Assembly (NCBI GenBank): GCA_963691705.1
Contig: OY829539.1
Location: forward strand, 55,216,327-55,280,326
Reading direction: 5' to 3'
Origin: Viola odorata
Lineage: Eukaryota; Streptophyta; Magnoliopsida; Malpighiales; Violaceae
DNA length: 64,000 nt
Both the position numbers and the translations under genes were made by a program. The notes under the pieces were generated by a model that worked only from the letters and a program-made list of their open reading frames with translations, did no database searches and was not told where the DNA came from. Shown one piece after another: positions 47,868 through 59,700 of the stretch. Position 1 is the first letter of the stretch; each line of letters starts with the position of its first letter.

Positions 47868-49331
47868 TCCAACTAGTTTACCTGTCTACAATATGTCTCT
47901 TTTTATTATGCCTAAAGGCGTGGTGAAGGCTTGTGAGAAGATTGTTTGTAGCTTTCTATGGTCTGGCAGCAAGAATAAGAGGGGTTTTGCCAAAGTTAAA
48001 TGGCAATCTGTGATAACTCCTATGGAATATGGTGGCTTAGGCTTATGCGACCTCCATACCAGGAACATTTCCTTGCTCTTTAAATGGATATGGCAAATAT
48101 TTTCAGGGACTAACAGTCTGTGGGCAAGATTTCTTAAATGCAGGTATAATATTATGTCTGTGGGGGACTTGTGGAGGGCTGAGGAACAACATCTATCTCC
48201 CATTTGGAAAGACACTTTCGTTTTTGTGGTCGCGGCAGCAAATTCTTTTACTTCTGGGCACATCATATGAAGAATAAAATTGGTGACAGGAGAAATCTTC
48301 ATTTCTGGTGGGACACATGGTCCCTCAACAAGCGTTTCGCTCTCACTCATCCACGTCTCTATTTCTTGGTTGTGGATCAGCTGTTGACGGTGGCAGACAG
48401 TGACATGGGTACTAACGTCGCTTGGCAATGGCAGGTGCAGTGGCGTCGGCAGTTGTATGAGTGGGAACATGACCAGTTTATGCAGGTGACAGCGCAATTG
48501 CAGAATTCGAGTTCGGCCCAATGTCCTGATGTTGTCACTTGGGATTTGGATCCGACTGACACTTTCACGGTGGCATCATGTTATCGAGGTATGATCCGAT
48601 GGACCAATTCTGACCTTACTCCTCCTCCGTATGGTGATGTTTGGAATAGTCGTGTTCCTTTTCGCATTTGCTTCCTTGTGTGGTTGGCTTTAAATGATAA
48701 TCTTGCAACCAAAACCTACCTGTGGAGTCACCATGTGATAACTGAAGATATCATGACTTGTGCGCTGTGCAATACATCGCCTGAGTCGGTTGATCATCTT
48801 TTCATCCATTGTCCATCTATGGCACCTGTGTGGGACGTTATTTGGGCATGGCTGGGCATAGCATGCTGTCAACCAGCCACCTTATCCGTTTCTGGCATGC
48901 TTGGCAAGGTCTTGTTCAACTACATAACAAGGAGGCTCGGGAGCTGTGGAAAGAGTTTCTATACGCCATGATATGGAATATCTGGAAAATGCGAAACTCG
49001 GTCGTTTTCTCAGAGGAAAGTTTTCAGATTCACAGAGTTGTAGCTCGAGCTCATGCTTCATGGCTGTATTGGATGAAGAGCTCAGATCACCGCTTCCCGT
49101 ATACGCATACAGATATCTCCTAGTCATCGGAGTGGTTCCACCTTTGGGGCACTCGTTCTGTTAGGTGATGTTGGGTAGCAGTTTCGTGTTTTTTCTTATA
49201 GCATGAGGGTTTATTCTTTGTTCCCTTTGTAATTTTTTATCTCTTGTAATCTGGTCTGGCCAGTTTTGTCATTTATGAGTCATTTTCTTATGACTCATTA
49301 ATAAAATTTCAGCTTATTCAAAAAAAAAAAA
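47868..49331 (+). mobile_element. LINE 3' fragment with poly(A) tail
   Basis: It begins inside the late RT region (TSLPVYNMSLFIMPKGVV), continues with FLWSGSKNKRGFAKVKW and YGGLGLCDLHTRN, shifts frame near 48230, then shows FWWDTW, WRRQLYEWE, and a zf-RVT region with CALCNTSPESVDHLFIHC. A further shift near 48900 leads to a frame ending at 49123. The 3' UTR ends tttcagcttattc plus eleven A residues (to 49331), the same tail as the LINE ending at 39709. It is 5'-truncated; no target duplication was found. Confidence 0.88.
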
Positions 49332-49519
49332 CAGGATCGAGTGTGTCATAGAGAGGATTATGTAAATTTAAATTTAGATGATAATCATTAGATAAGTTAA
49401 CTAATAAGGTTATAATCAGTTAGAAATTACTTTCTTTTAAAAGTTAAGTAATTACATAAATAATTTTAAAAAAATATTTTAAGTAGTTTACTCGCTAACC
49501 CTTTAATATTCATTTCTAA

Positions 49520-50110
49520 CCTTAGCTCCAAGAGGTGTTCTACATGACATCACTCGCATCAATAAGAGGTTCCTTTGGTGTGGCTGGGATTGTGGAAAAT
49601 ATCTAGCTAAGGTTAAATGGGACCGTATTTATAGGGAAGAAATATGGTGGGTTAGGTGTGCAAAATTTGTACGACAAAAAATCAGCTCTTCTCCTAAAAT
49701 GGGTATGGTGTCTGTGTTCAGGAAAGGGCAGGTTATGTAGGGATATACTAAGGCTTGAATATGAGATCTCTGTGTGGCGTGACCTAGGGGACAGAGTGGT
49801 GGTCCGAGCATCCCCGATATGGAGTTCCATAGCTAAGATATTTGGTAGAGGAGGGCTCATATTTTCTGTAGCTAATCCCAAGATGTCTTTCCACCTTGGT
49901 AATGGGGCAAAGGTGTTATTTTGGGAGGATACCTGATGCTCCGAACTCTCTTTGCGCATGAGTCATCCTCGATTTTTTACTCTGTCTTCATAGCAAACGG
50001 CATTAGTATCTAAGTGCGGGAGATGTTTGGATGGTCAATGGGAGTAGGGGTTAAAGTGGAAACGTCCTTTATTCAAATGGGAGGTTAGTTTCGTGGAGAA
50101 TATGCTTGGT
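49520..50110 (+). mobile_element. second LINE ORF2 fragment
   Basis: Frames at about 49523-49960 read KRFLWCGWDCGKYLAKVKW, then KSALLLKWVWCLCSGKG and SPIWSSIAKIFGRGGL, followed by a VLFWEDT motif equivalent to the FWWDPW of other LINEs here. Frame shifts and stops are present, and there is no 3' tail. It sits directly after the poly(A)-ended fragment but is not collinear with it, because it repeats the same protein region, so it is a separate insertion. Confidence 0.75.
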
Positions 50111-50189
50111 GTTTTTGTCTATTCCAAATTTCTTCTTTTTTATGACTTAGGCTATATATAAATTAATTTGTATGATTTGTGGAACTATA

Positions 50190-50446
50190 CCCGGTCATAA
50201 GGGTATCTGATTAGATCGAGTTAAAAATTAAAAAATCTAAACTAAACTAATAGAATTGGATCGAATTAAAAGTCTCCTATCGAATCATAAGAATACCTGA
50301 TTAAATCGGGTAAAAAAATAAACGATCTCAATTAAACCGATAGAATTAGGTACCCAAACCGAAAATATAAATAAGAGTACCTGATTAGATCGATTCAAAA
50401 AATAAAAGGCCTAAACAAACCGATAGAATTAGATCAATAAGCTAGT
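50190..50446. repeat. three imperfect tandem copies of an approximately 85-bp unit
   Basis: Each unit contains the words acctgattagatcg and aaaccgatagaattagat or close variants, with starts near 50190, 50285 and 50368. It lies just upstream of the first recognised exon of the DUF3353-like gene. Non-coding. Confidence 0.65.
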
Positions 50447-51503
50447 GGTCAATAATCTCATGTTCATGTTTCTATTGCAATGAATTAGCAGTGTCTAATG
50501 GTAAAATACAATAAATTGATTTCAAATGGATGTCTTGATTTGTAAGTGGTGTGTGCTAGTTCTGTGTAGCTTTCTCCAAACCGTATCAATATGCGGTCTT
50601 TTGGTTTATTTTCGCTTATGCTTTATTTTCTTTTTTTGTTGTAGGTAATGCTTCAAAGTTTCCTCGAATTAGTGTTTGGAATCCTTATAAACGTCTTGGT
50701 ATCAGTCCTTATGCCAATGAGGAGGAGATCTGGGCTGGGGGTCACGCAATTTTCTCTTGGAGCAGTATGCTGGACATGAGAGAAGTGTAGAATCAATAGA
50801 AGCTGCTTTTGAGAAGTTGTTGATGACCAGCTTTAAAGAGAGGAAGAAAACTAAAATTAACTTGAAAATCAAGTTGAAGAAGAAAGTGGATGAGTCTCCA
50901 CCTTGGGTTAAGAATTTACTCAACTTTGTGGAACTTCTTCCAGTGGAAGTTATTTTTAGAAGATTGTTCCTCTTTGCATTCATAGGGGGGTGGAGTATCA
51001 TGAATTCTGCTGATGGTGGCCCTGCTTTTCAGGTGTGTTCTTCATTTATTTCTTGGTTGGAAGTCTTTATTGGATTACTTCTTATACGACTATCTACTGT
51101 AAGCTCTAATGTCCTGGTGAAGGGACAACTATACCTTTTCGAGACTTGCTTCTCTTGTGTGGGTTTCAAATCCCATCGAGAAATGGACAAGTTTTCCGGT
51201 TCTTTTCTTAGGATAAAGCAAAAATTGGTACCTGTACATGTATTAAATGAAAGATTTCATACCGTAAGTTGCTTTTAAAAATACCTGCACAATAACAAAA
51301 CGTCACATTTGGTACCTCCGACTCACACCGTCCAACAATCACCGTTAACTATCCTACATGGCACACCACGTCGGATGCCACGTGGCACACGACTGACGTG
51401 GCCACGTCATCGCTTTTGACTGGGTCTTTCCCCACGTGTGAAACGACGTCATTTTGGCCAAGCATGAACGACGAGTCGTTCACGATTAAAATGAAAAACA
51501 AGT

Positions 51504-51573
51504 GGAAATCCAAGACTCGAACCCAGGACCTCTCGCGACACAAACGAGAATCATACCGCTAAACCAAATGTTC
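51504..51573 (-). other. tRNA-Pro-like sequence in the left arm of FB2
   Basis: In reverse complement this reads catttggtttagcggtatga, then a ctcg...cgag anticodon-stem-like hairpin, then ggttcgagtc, an intact B-box match. It follows plant tRNA-Pro closely except in the anticodon loop, which reads ttgtgtc instead of tttgggt, and in the acceptor stem, which no longer pairs. It is a relic, not a functional tRNA gene. Confidence 0.75.
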
Positions 51574-52544
51574 TTGATGTGTTATTATTGATTACTACAA
51601 ATATTTATTGTCTGATTCCGATATGTGCTGGTTATTACTCCAAAACCCTTCCCATTACCGCACCACCTTTCTCTGCCTCTCTCACTTCTCTTCGATTTGT
51701 TGAGTAGCTTTTCATGTTCATCTTTTAAAAATTCCAAAAAATGTAATAATTCAAAAAAAATGTAAAAATTTCAAAAATAATTTAATTAATCTAAAAATTC
51801 AGAAAAAATGTAAAAATTCTAAAAAATTCCAAAAATAATTTAATTAATCTAAAAATCCAAAAAAATGTATAAATTTCAAAAAAATATACAAATTCTAAAA
51901 AAAAATGTTAAAATTCAAAAAATAATTGTAAAAATTCAAAAAATAATTTAATTATTCTAAAAATTCAAAAAAAATATAAAAATTCAAAAAAATGTAAAAA
52001 ATTCCAAAACAAATTTTAATTAATCTAAAAATCCAGAAAATTTAAAAATTCCAAAAAATAATTGTAAAAATTTAGATTAATTTCAGTATTTTATAATTTT
52101 TACATTTTTACATTTTTTGGAATTTTTAATTTTTTTTGGAATTTGTACAACTTTTTTGGATTTTTAGATTTATTAATTTTTTTTTGAATTTTAACATTTT
52201 TTTTTGGTATTTGTACATTTTTTGTGGAATTTGTACAATCTTTTTGGATTTTTAGATTAATTTTTTTTTTTGAATTTTAACATTTTTTTGGGAATTTGTA
52301 CATTTTTTTTTTAATTTGTACATTTTTGTGTGAAATTTTACAATTGTTTATGAGTTTTTAGAATAATTAATTAAATTATTTTTGTGAATTTTTACATTTT
52401 CTTTGGAATTTTTTAGAATCTTTAATTTTTTTATTTTTTAATTTAATTATAGTATTTTGGAGTAATAGTGTAACACAATATTATAACCAGCACATATCGG
52501 AATCAAACAATAAATATTTGTAGTAATCAATTGTAACACATCAA

Positions 52545-52614
52545 GAGCATTTGGTCTAGCGGTATGATTCTCGCTTGTGTCGCGAGAGGTCCTGGGTTTA
52601 AGTCTCGGATTTCC
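52545..52614 (+). other. tRNA-Pro-like sequence in the right arm of FB2
   Basis: This is the mirror copy of 51504-51573. It holds an A-box-like tggtctagcggtatga, the stem ctcgc...gcgag around loop ttgtgtc, and a decayed B box ggtttaagtc. The acceptor ends (gagcatt and ggatttcc) do not pair well. The anticodon position would read GTG rather than the Pro anticodon TGG. Confidence 0.78.
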
Positions 52615-53966
52615 ACTTGTTTTTCATTTTAATCGTGAACGACTCGTCGTTCATGCTTGGCCAAAACGACGTCGTTTCACACGTGGGGAAAGACCCAGTC
52701 AAAAGCGATGACGTGGCAGGCCACGCCAGTCGTGTGCCACGTGGCATTCGACGTGGCGTGCCACGTAGGATAGTTAACGGTGATTGTTGGACGGCATGAG
52801 TCGGAGGTACCAAATGTGACGTTTTGTTATTGTGCAGGTATCTTTTAAAAGCAACTTACACATGAGGTATGAAATCTTTCATTTAATACATGTACATGTA
52901 CCAATTTTTGCTTTATCCCATTAGATATTCAACACTTGATCTCGTGTTTCAAATGGTAGTGGGAGACTCCTATATAGTTGTGCACAAATGAAGTGAATTT
53001 CTAGGAAAGAATTATCTAACGATGATGAGATTTTAAGTATGGTCTTTTTCTTGTCTATTGTTTTAAGCCCTGGCCAACTGCTGCTGCTCATTTTAGTGTT
53101 CTTGGACACTTTATCATTCAAGCATTTTATATTAGTGGTTTTTCCCCCTTCTGAATCTGAATTTGGAAAATTTTCATCTGACCATTATGCTAGTAGTAGT
53201 CCACAAACCGAACCGACTTGGACATGGCCGCATTTTTCTCTACTAGTAGTCCTAAACCTGTCGATGGTGTCATTGTCCATTCATTCTTCCTTTTTTTTTT
53301 TTTCTTTTGTTCACACACTGTCCATTCATTCCATACATTATTAATTTGAATTAGAATTCTAGTACCATTTCATTCCGTCGATGTGTTATTGATCCTCTGA
53401 AAGGAGCTCGGATAAGCCTTACATTCATGGATGGCTTGTAGTTTTTCCTCAAATTATATACTTGTCGATGAGTAAAATGATTATTGAGATACAACATGCC
53501 TAGTAAACTTGATCAATTTTTTTTTGGGCATGCCATGCTTAGTTGCATCAATATTCCATGATGAGATTTAGGAATATGGGTTTTTGTGGCTGCTTGTTTA
53601 TTGAAAGACAATTTCCTATGCAGGTGGCAGTCTCTCTAGCAGCATGTATCTACTTCCTTAATGAGAAGACCAAGAGCTTGGGTAGAGCTTTCACTATTGG
53701 GTGAGCCTCATGCAAGAACTTAAGTTGCAGTTTTAAACTCTTTTCAATATCATTTTACTATTGTTGTTTGTACTTATACGCTTCTTAGCTTGCATTGCAG
53801 TCTTGGAGCTCTTGCAACAGGCTGGGTGTGTGGGGCGATATTCGTTCCCATGATTCCTACAATTATACTGCACCCGAATTGGACGCTCGAACTCTTAACG
53901 TCACTGGTAGCATATGTTTTCATGTTTCTTGGATGGATGTACTTTTCTCAAGTAAAATCACACTGA

Positions 53967-54433
53967 TATTTCATGTTCATGAAGAAGGCAGGAATGATTT
54001 TGACTTCATGCCATTCTCTATTTGTTTTTCAACATATGGTACAGTCACTTTTTTATTATATACTCCACATGAGTAGATGTAGTGTGACTTAGGAAATTTA
54101 TACTTTCAAAAGTGTGCTAATGTAATAATTTTACGATTTTATTCTCTTAGATATAGTACTTTTTTCTTAGTGAAATTGCCTGTGGTTTGGTCTAATTTGG
54201 TTCAATTCAAATTGAAACCGATTGTTAAAGGATGGTTTGTGTTTGTGATTGTTGGTTCAATTCAAATTGAAACCGATTGCTAAAGGATGGTTTGTGTTTG
54301 TGATTGTGAGAGTGCTCTGCCTGTGCATTCTAGCGTTCATCAAGCGTATCTCAAGTGTTCAATCTATTGTTGTTTCAACTATCATCTCTAATCTCTTCCG
54401 TTATTCAATCTGGGTATTTATCTTTGTATTTTC
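53967..54433. other. 3' flank of the DUF3353-like gene with a tandem duplication
   Basis: A unit of about 53 bp (ggttcaattcaaattgaaac ... gtgtttgtgattg) is present twice, at about 54199-54250 and 54252-54303. The last five bases, ttttc at 54429-54433, are the left target duplication of the copia element. No gene is seen. Confidence 0.6.
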
Positions 54434-55004
54434 TGTTGAAATTTGGACAACGGAACTAATGCGTTAGTACCGTTCGTACACGTTGGGACATATGGACGCA
54501 TATGTTATGTGTGTACCGTCATATAATATATTGTTAACATTAGGTTAATTGGACCAAATTGATGATCTATTAAAGTTAAGGGGTCCAATCGTCTAATTAA
54601 TACAGTGTGGGGGGCACATTCAGTATTTGTGCAGAATCCCGGGTTGATTACAATTATTGATGGGTCAATTTGTAATTAACATAAGTTAAATATAATTGGG
54701 ATTTGGTCCCTGGTGGAAGTTGCCATATATAAGATAAGGTTCTTCTGTTTTTAACGCTTAAGGAAAAAGGGTTTTTCTTAGAAAACAAACGTACGTTGAA
54801 AACAGAGAATGACAGCTCCCCATTCAGCCCTAAGGGCAACAATCCACCAGAAGACCTTTGTTCTTAGATTTTTTCAAGATCATGACATCATCATCAGGTA
54901 CGCTTCCGCATTCCGTTATGATTCATGTATTAATCGATTTGATTTGTTCCTACACTGTTGTTCATAAAGTTAAGAACAGCAATGAACATCCTTTGGTTTT
55001 AACA
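54434..55004 (+). repeat. 5' LTR of the copia element
   Basis: 571 bp from TGTTGAAATTTGG to GGTTTTAACA. It is longer than the 3' LTR chiefly because of an extra ttagtaccg near 54465. Confidence 0.93.
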
Positions 55005-56771
55005 AGTGGTAGCGGAGCCAATCAATTTAGATTATGGATGGATTGCAAATTTATGATGCATGATTAATTGATTTCATGAAGCAATTTTGAAATCAATTGG
55101 AAATTTTGGGAATTTGATTATTAGGGTTTATGAAATTGAAATTGCTGCAATCGGAATTGCGATTGGAATTGCAATTTTATTAAGAATCCCTTTTGTGAGG
55201 GATTGCAATGGGAATTGCAATCGGAATTGCAATTAATTAAGAATCCCGTTTGGATTGAAATTCCGTTTGCTGGTGCTTTTTTCAATTTAATTAATCATGA
55301 ATTAATTGTTGCTGGTGCCGTTTATGGGAATTGATCAATTTAATTAATTTGAGAATTGAAGGGATTAAATCCCGTTTGATTTCAATGGGAATTAATTAAT
55401 CAATGGGAATTGATTAATTACCAATCCCGTTTGATTACAGTAACTAATTGTGGGAATTGATTAATTGATTATTTAATTGGATTATTTGATCCTCTGCGCA
55501 TACATGATGGAATTGATTTAATTGGTTGGCTTATTTGGCTGACTAATTATCTGGGGATTGAATCCCGTTTGATAATGATGGATTAATTATTTCTGGACGT
55601 TGATTGATTGCAATTCCTTGCTGCTGCTTAATTGAGTTCCCTGAAATTCAATTAAATTGGTTGATTAATTATTTTGGAATTGAATATCAAGCTTCATGAT
55701 TCCGGAATCAATTAATTGATTGATTGTTTAATTGCTTGCTTGATTTGATTTCGGGTTTTCCGATTCCGGGTTTGATAATTCCCGGGAGTGATTCCGGGTT
55801 TTGGGTTGCATGTCCGGTTGCGGACTGCTGGGCGTGCCGGTGGTTGCATCGGTACTGGAGGTTGAAGACAGAGTTGACTTGGTCTTGGGTAGTGGGCCGA
55901 ATTTAACTCCTGGCCCATCAGGAAAATAAAGGGAAGGAAGGAGTTGGTTTTGTTTTGGCCCATTTGTACTCTAGCCATTTCTCCTTTGCCTACCATGAAT
56001 TACAAGATTTAATGCATGTATATTGTAAAGTGCATATGCAATTTAATTGCAGTAATTTAGTGCTTATGCTTTGTTTTAAATTAGTGATTCCGGATTGCAA
56101 TTGAATTTGGCAATGGATTAATTGATCAGAATTTGCACAATTAATTTGGGATTTGCCAAATTAATTTAATTGCAATGCAAGAGTTCAATTACTTTTGCGA
56201 TTCTCAGTACTGGTTCGGGTTGCCGGACTTAAAGTTGTTTCGATTATTTGAACATAAACATCATAAGGCTTAAGATGTTTGTCGGGTTCAAATAATTGAT
56301 TTATAAAGGAAAGCAGAATAATACTAAGGAAGCTTTTAAGCTTAACTATTTGTCTTACTCGATTAATGGAAGTAGTAAAGTCACAAAAGTGACCTCTGCC
56401 ACGGACATTACCGGGTTGGATATTTCAAGTGTGGTATTCATAATTTCATGCGGATAGTTGTCGGCCCAAAGGAAGATGACTGTTTGATAGAAATTATAAA
56501 TACGATAGTGATGAATTTCAAGTTTTATAGCTATCAAGAGATTTGTTGCGAGTATTTGATCGGCCAAAAGGAAGGTTAAATATTTGGCAAAATCAAGCTA
56601 TAAAATTCACACTATGACAGGTTAATTAACTGTGAATTGTGTTTTTAGTCCAAAGACTAAGTACAATGTCATATAATTAATCTTTTGATTTAGTCAATGT
56701 GTTATTCATTAAGTTTATTACTTTCATATTTTTAGTAAAGTGAGCTGATTAAATGTTGTGTTCTTTCGGAT

Positions 56772-59700
56772 ATGAACTCAGCAAGCTCGGTATCTGCCAA
56801 TTTGAACAGTGTAACACTGTTGTCTTCCAGTAACTTCAAGTTATGGAAGAGAAAGGTAGAGACATCACTGTGTTGTATGAATAAGGATCAGGCACTCTAT
56901 AAGGATTGCCCTAAGGTACCAGACCCTCAAAGTTCTGATAAGGGACTCCAGGCTTTTGAGGATTGGCAACAATCAAACAAAGCTTGCCGTTTGGTCATAC
57001 TCAGTGTTGTCCCTATGTCTATGCAGAGTTCACTGGAAAAGGAACAAAGTGAGTAAGATCTTAGAGATCTTAGCTAGCCGCTATACCTAGGGGTGTCAAA
57101 ACGGGATTGCGGGATCGGTCCCGTCCCGGACCTGACAGTCCCGAAGAAATACGGTCGGGACCAGTCCTGGTCCCGAATAAAAATGGGACGCGAAATTGGT
57201 CCCGGTCCCGGCCCGTATAAGAATACGGGTCCACGGGACCAGACCCGGGAAAAATGGTCCCGGGTAAAAATTTCCTTTTTTTTTTTTTTTTAAAAACCTG
57301 AAAAAAACTCAACTCCATTTTTCTTCATTCTTCAATTCATTCCTTTATAAGGTTTTTGTAAAAAACAGCTAAAGAAGCTTTTGGAAGATACGGTAAAATC
57401 CAAGAACTAAAAGTTGTTTCTAACTTAATAGTCAAGAACTAAAATCCAAAGAAACAAAAATCAAACTTCATTTCTAGTACGTAATTTCAATCAGTTTTAT
57501 AAAGTTGAATCTCAAACACATTAACTAAATCCATTTATAAGAATTTGCTAGTCAATGTGGTATAACACCAAATAACTGGATATACTACTTCATCAAATCC
57601 TAAAAAAATAATCCAATTGAGAAAAATGGAAGCAGAAAAGATGGAATCCAGGAGCATAAGGAATCAAAGTACAGAATATAGTGGAGGGAATTTGAACTTA
57701 CAAACCTTCTTAATTCAAGTTGTGTACTGAAAAATGAAGGTGCTTCAAAGTCTACATGACCAGAAATAAGAACATGACCAGAAACAAGAACAAAGCAGGC
57801 GCTGCTGCAGAAACTACAGAAAAACAACTCAGCAGCCTGCACAAGACCAGAAACAAAGCACAAAACCAGAAACAAAGCATAACACACATACATATAATCC
57901 TTCTGCCACTACCGAGCAATATCAATTCAAAAACATCCAAATCAACACAGGAATAAACATCCAAAACAGCAATATCAAAGACATCCAAATCAACACATGA
58001 ATAAAGATCCTAAATAGATCCAAAACAGCAATCAACACAGGAATAAAGATCCAAAACAGCAATATTAAAGATCCAATACAGGTATGTTTTTCTCGGATGC
58101 GAATCTGCGCAACTTTTAGTTTTGATCAAAACGAGTATTATTTTCATAGAATTTCAAGAAGGCCAAAGAACAAAACTTTTTGTACTCAGGCTGAAGTTTC
58201 TTAACTCAAATTTTCAGCAAGAGACGCTAGCACAAGGACACACAAATCTAATAGCCATGCTAGTGCTACGTTGCTTTCTTGTACCTAGAATGACCCCTAA
58301 TTTCTCCCTTTCCTAATATTTCACAGGACAAAGCCCTTGTCGAACACAATTATTGTACACAAGACCATAGTACCAAGAAAGACATTAGCTCATCTCAGAT
58401 TTTCATGGTAACAAAGCCAAAAATGAACAGAAATTAGACAAGAGAGACACATACCAGAGTTCACGAAAGGCAAGATGAGGAAGAAATTGAGAGAGAGCCC
58501 AATGAGGGAATCCATAGTTTCTGAACTTATCCTCCACACTGGAAACCAGCGTTAATCCGGCCATGAGAGGCGGCAACGACGTGGTGGTGGAAGTGAAACC
58601 GGCGTCAATCCGGCGATGAGAGGCGATGTGTGTGGCGTGGTGGAAGGGAAAGTGGAAACGAAACGATGATGGAGATTGAGAGGCGATGAGTGTAACTGTG
58701 TAAGTTAAAATCTTAGGTTTTTTTTTTTAATTTAGCCGGGTCCAGTCCCGGTCCCGACCGAAAATGGGACCAAAAATTGGTCCCAGACCCGACCGTAAAC
58801 CTCTGGTCCGGGACAGGACTACGGGACCGGTCCCATTTTGACACCCCTAGCTATACCCATACAGAGAAGGCTGAGATTAGCGATACCATTCGCAAATTCT
58901 CGACCATAAAGTTCAGGGGTGATAGCGACGTACGGGAGCATGTTACATTGGACAGTGCTCACCTGGCAACTGCCTCTTCATCTAGTTTTAAGAAGAGGAA
59001 AGGCAAAGAGACTGCAGGGCTTGATTTTCAGAAGAAACATAAAGGCTCAAATACTGAGCATAAGGGAATAAAATATTTTTTCTGTAATAAGGCAGGCCAC
59101 TTAAAGAAGGACTGCGTTGAGTATAAAGCTTGGCGTATAAAGAAAGGTATGTCCTTGTCTCTTGTCAATACAGAATCTCTTCTGGTCTCTGTGGCTAAGA
59201 ACACTTGGTGGTTAGATATATGAACCACTAAACACATAGGTGTTTCTTTACAGGGCTACAGAGCGAACCGGAGGCCCATGGAAAGTGAGAGGTTTCTCTA
59301 TATGGGTGCAGGTGATCTGGTATCGGTTGAGGGCATCGCTACTTTTGGGTTAATCCTATGTACTGGTTACATATTAGAGTTAATAGAGACTTTGTATGTA
59401 CCGTCATTTCTACGAAATCTAATTTATGTTTCCTTGTTGGATAAAGAAGGTTATGATATCAGATTCGGAAATCATAAAAGTCTCCTTCATTTTAACTCTA
59501 CTTTGGTTGGAACCGGTGCATTGATTGATTCTGATAACTTGTATTTATTGCATACGGTTGACAACAATAATAAATGTTATGTTAGCTAGTCCAGAGGGAT
59601 TAAGCGTAAATTGCCAAGTGAGGATTCATTCAGGTTATGGCACAGATGGTTAGGTCATATCTCTGCAAGGAGAATAAACCGACTTGTGTCAGATGGAATT

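Larger units (their letters stand above)
51211..52918. mobile_element. fold-back element FB2 (about 1.7 kb) inside the DUF3353-like intron
   Basis: The left end ggataaagcaaaaattggta (51211) is mirrored by taccaatttttgctttatcc ending 52918. Inverted similarity extends for about 450 bp per arm, including ggtacctccgactca, gccacgtggcac-type words and a tRNA-like stretch. Between the arms an A-rich half (about 51720-52075) and a T-rich half (about 52080-52440) are largely complementary, as in FB1. It encodes no transposase. No convincing target duplication was found. Arms differ entirely from FB1, but the core words (ctaaaaatccaaaaa, aatgtaaaaattc) are shared. Confidence 0.88.
50645..53966 (+). 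pseudogene. CPP1/DUF3353-like plastid J-like membrane protein, 5'-truncated and frameshifted
   Basis: Three exons are recognised: 50645-51032, 53624-53700 and 53801-53966 (stop TGA). They encode [20 protein letters not shown], then [34 protein letters not shown] and hydrophobic segments ending [18 protein letters not shown]. This is the DUF3353 family of plastid envelope or thylakoid proteins, which includes CPP1, a J-like chaperone for protochlorophyllide oxidoreductase. Two defects are seen. No exon for the start codon and transit peptide was found upstream, where LINE and LTR debris lies. And ctggg is duplicated at 50730-50739, shifting the frame inside the J-like part so that reading stops at 50788. 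Exons 2 and 3 are clean. It may be a recent pseudogene, or a functional gene carrying an assembly error with a remote first exon. Intron 51033-53623 houses fold-back element FB2. Confidence 0.75.

Noticed and set aside
52545..52614. Functional tRNA-Pro gene
   Set aside because: The acceptor stem does not pair, the anticodon loop is altered (GTG at the anticodon position) and the same sequence is repeated inverted in the other arm of a fold-back element, so it is a relic.
57600..57893. 97-codon minus-strand frame within the hAT element as a transposase piece
   Set aside because: Composition is Phe, Leu and Cys-rich low complexity arising from a repetitive interior; no hAT dimerisation or zinc-finger motif.
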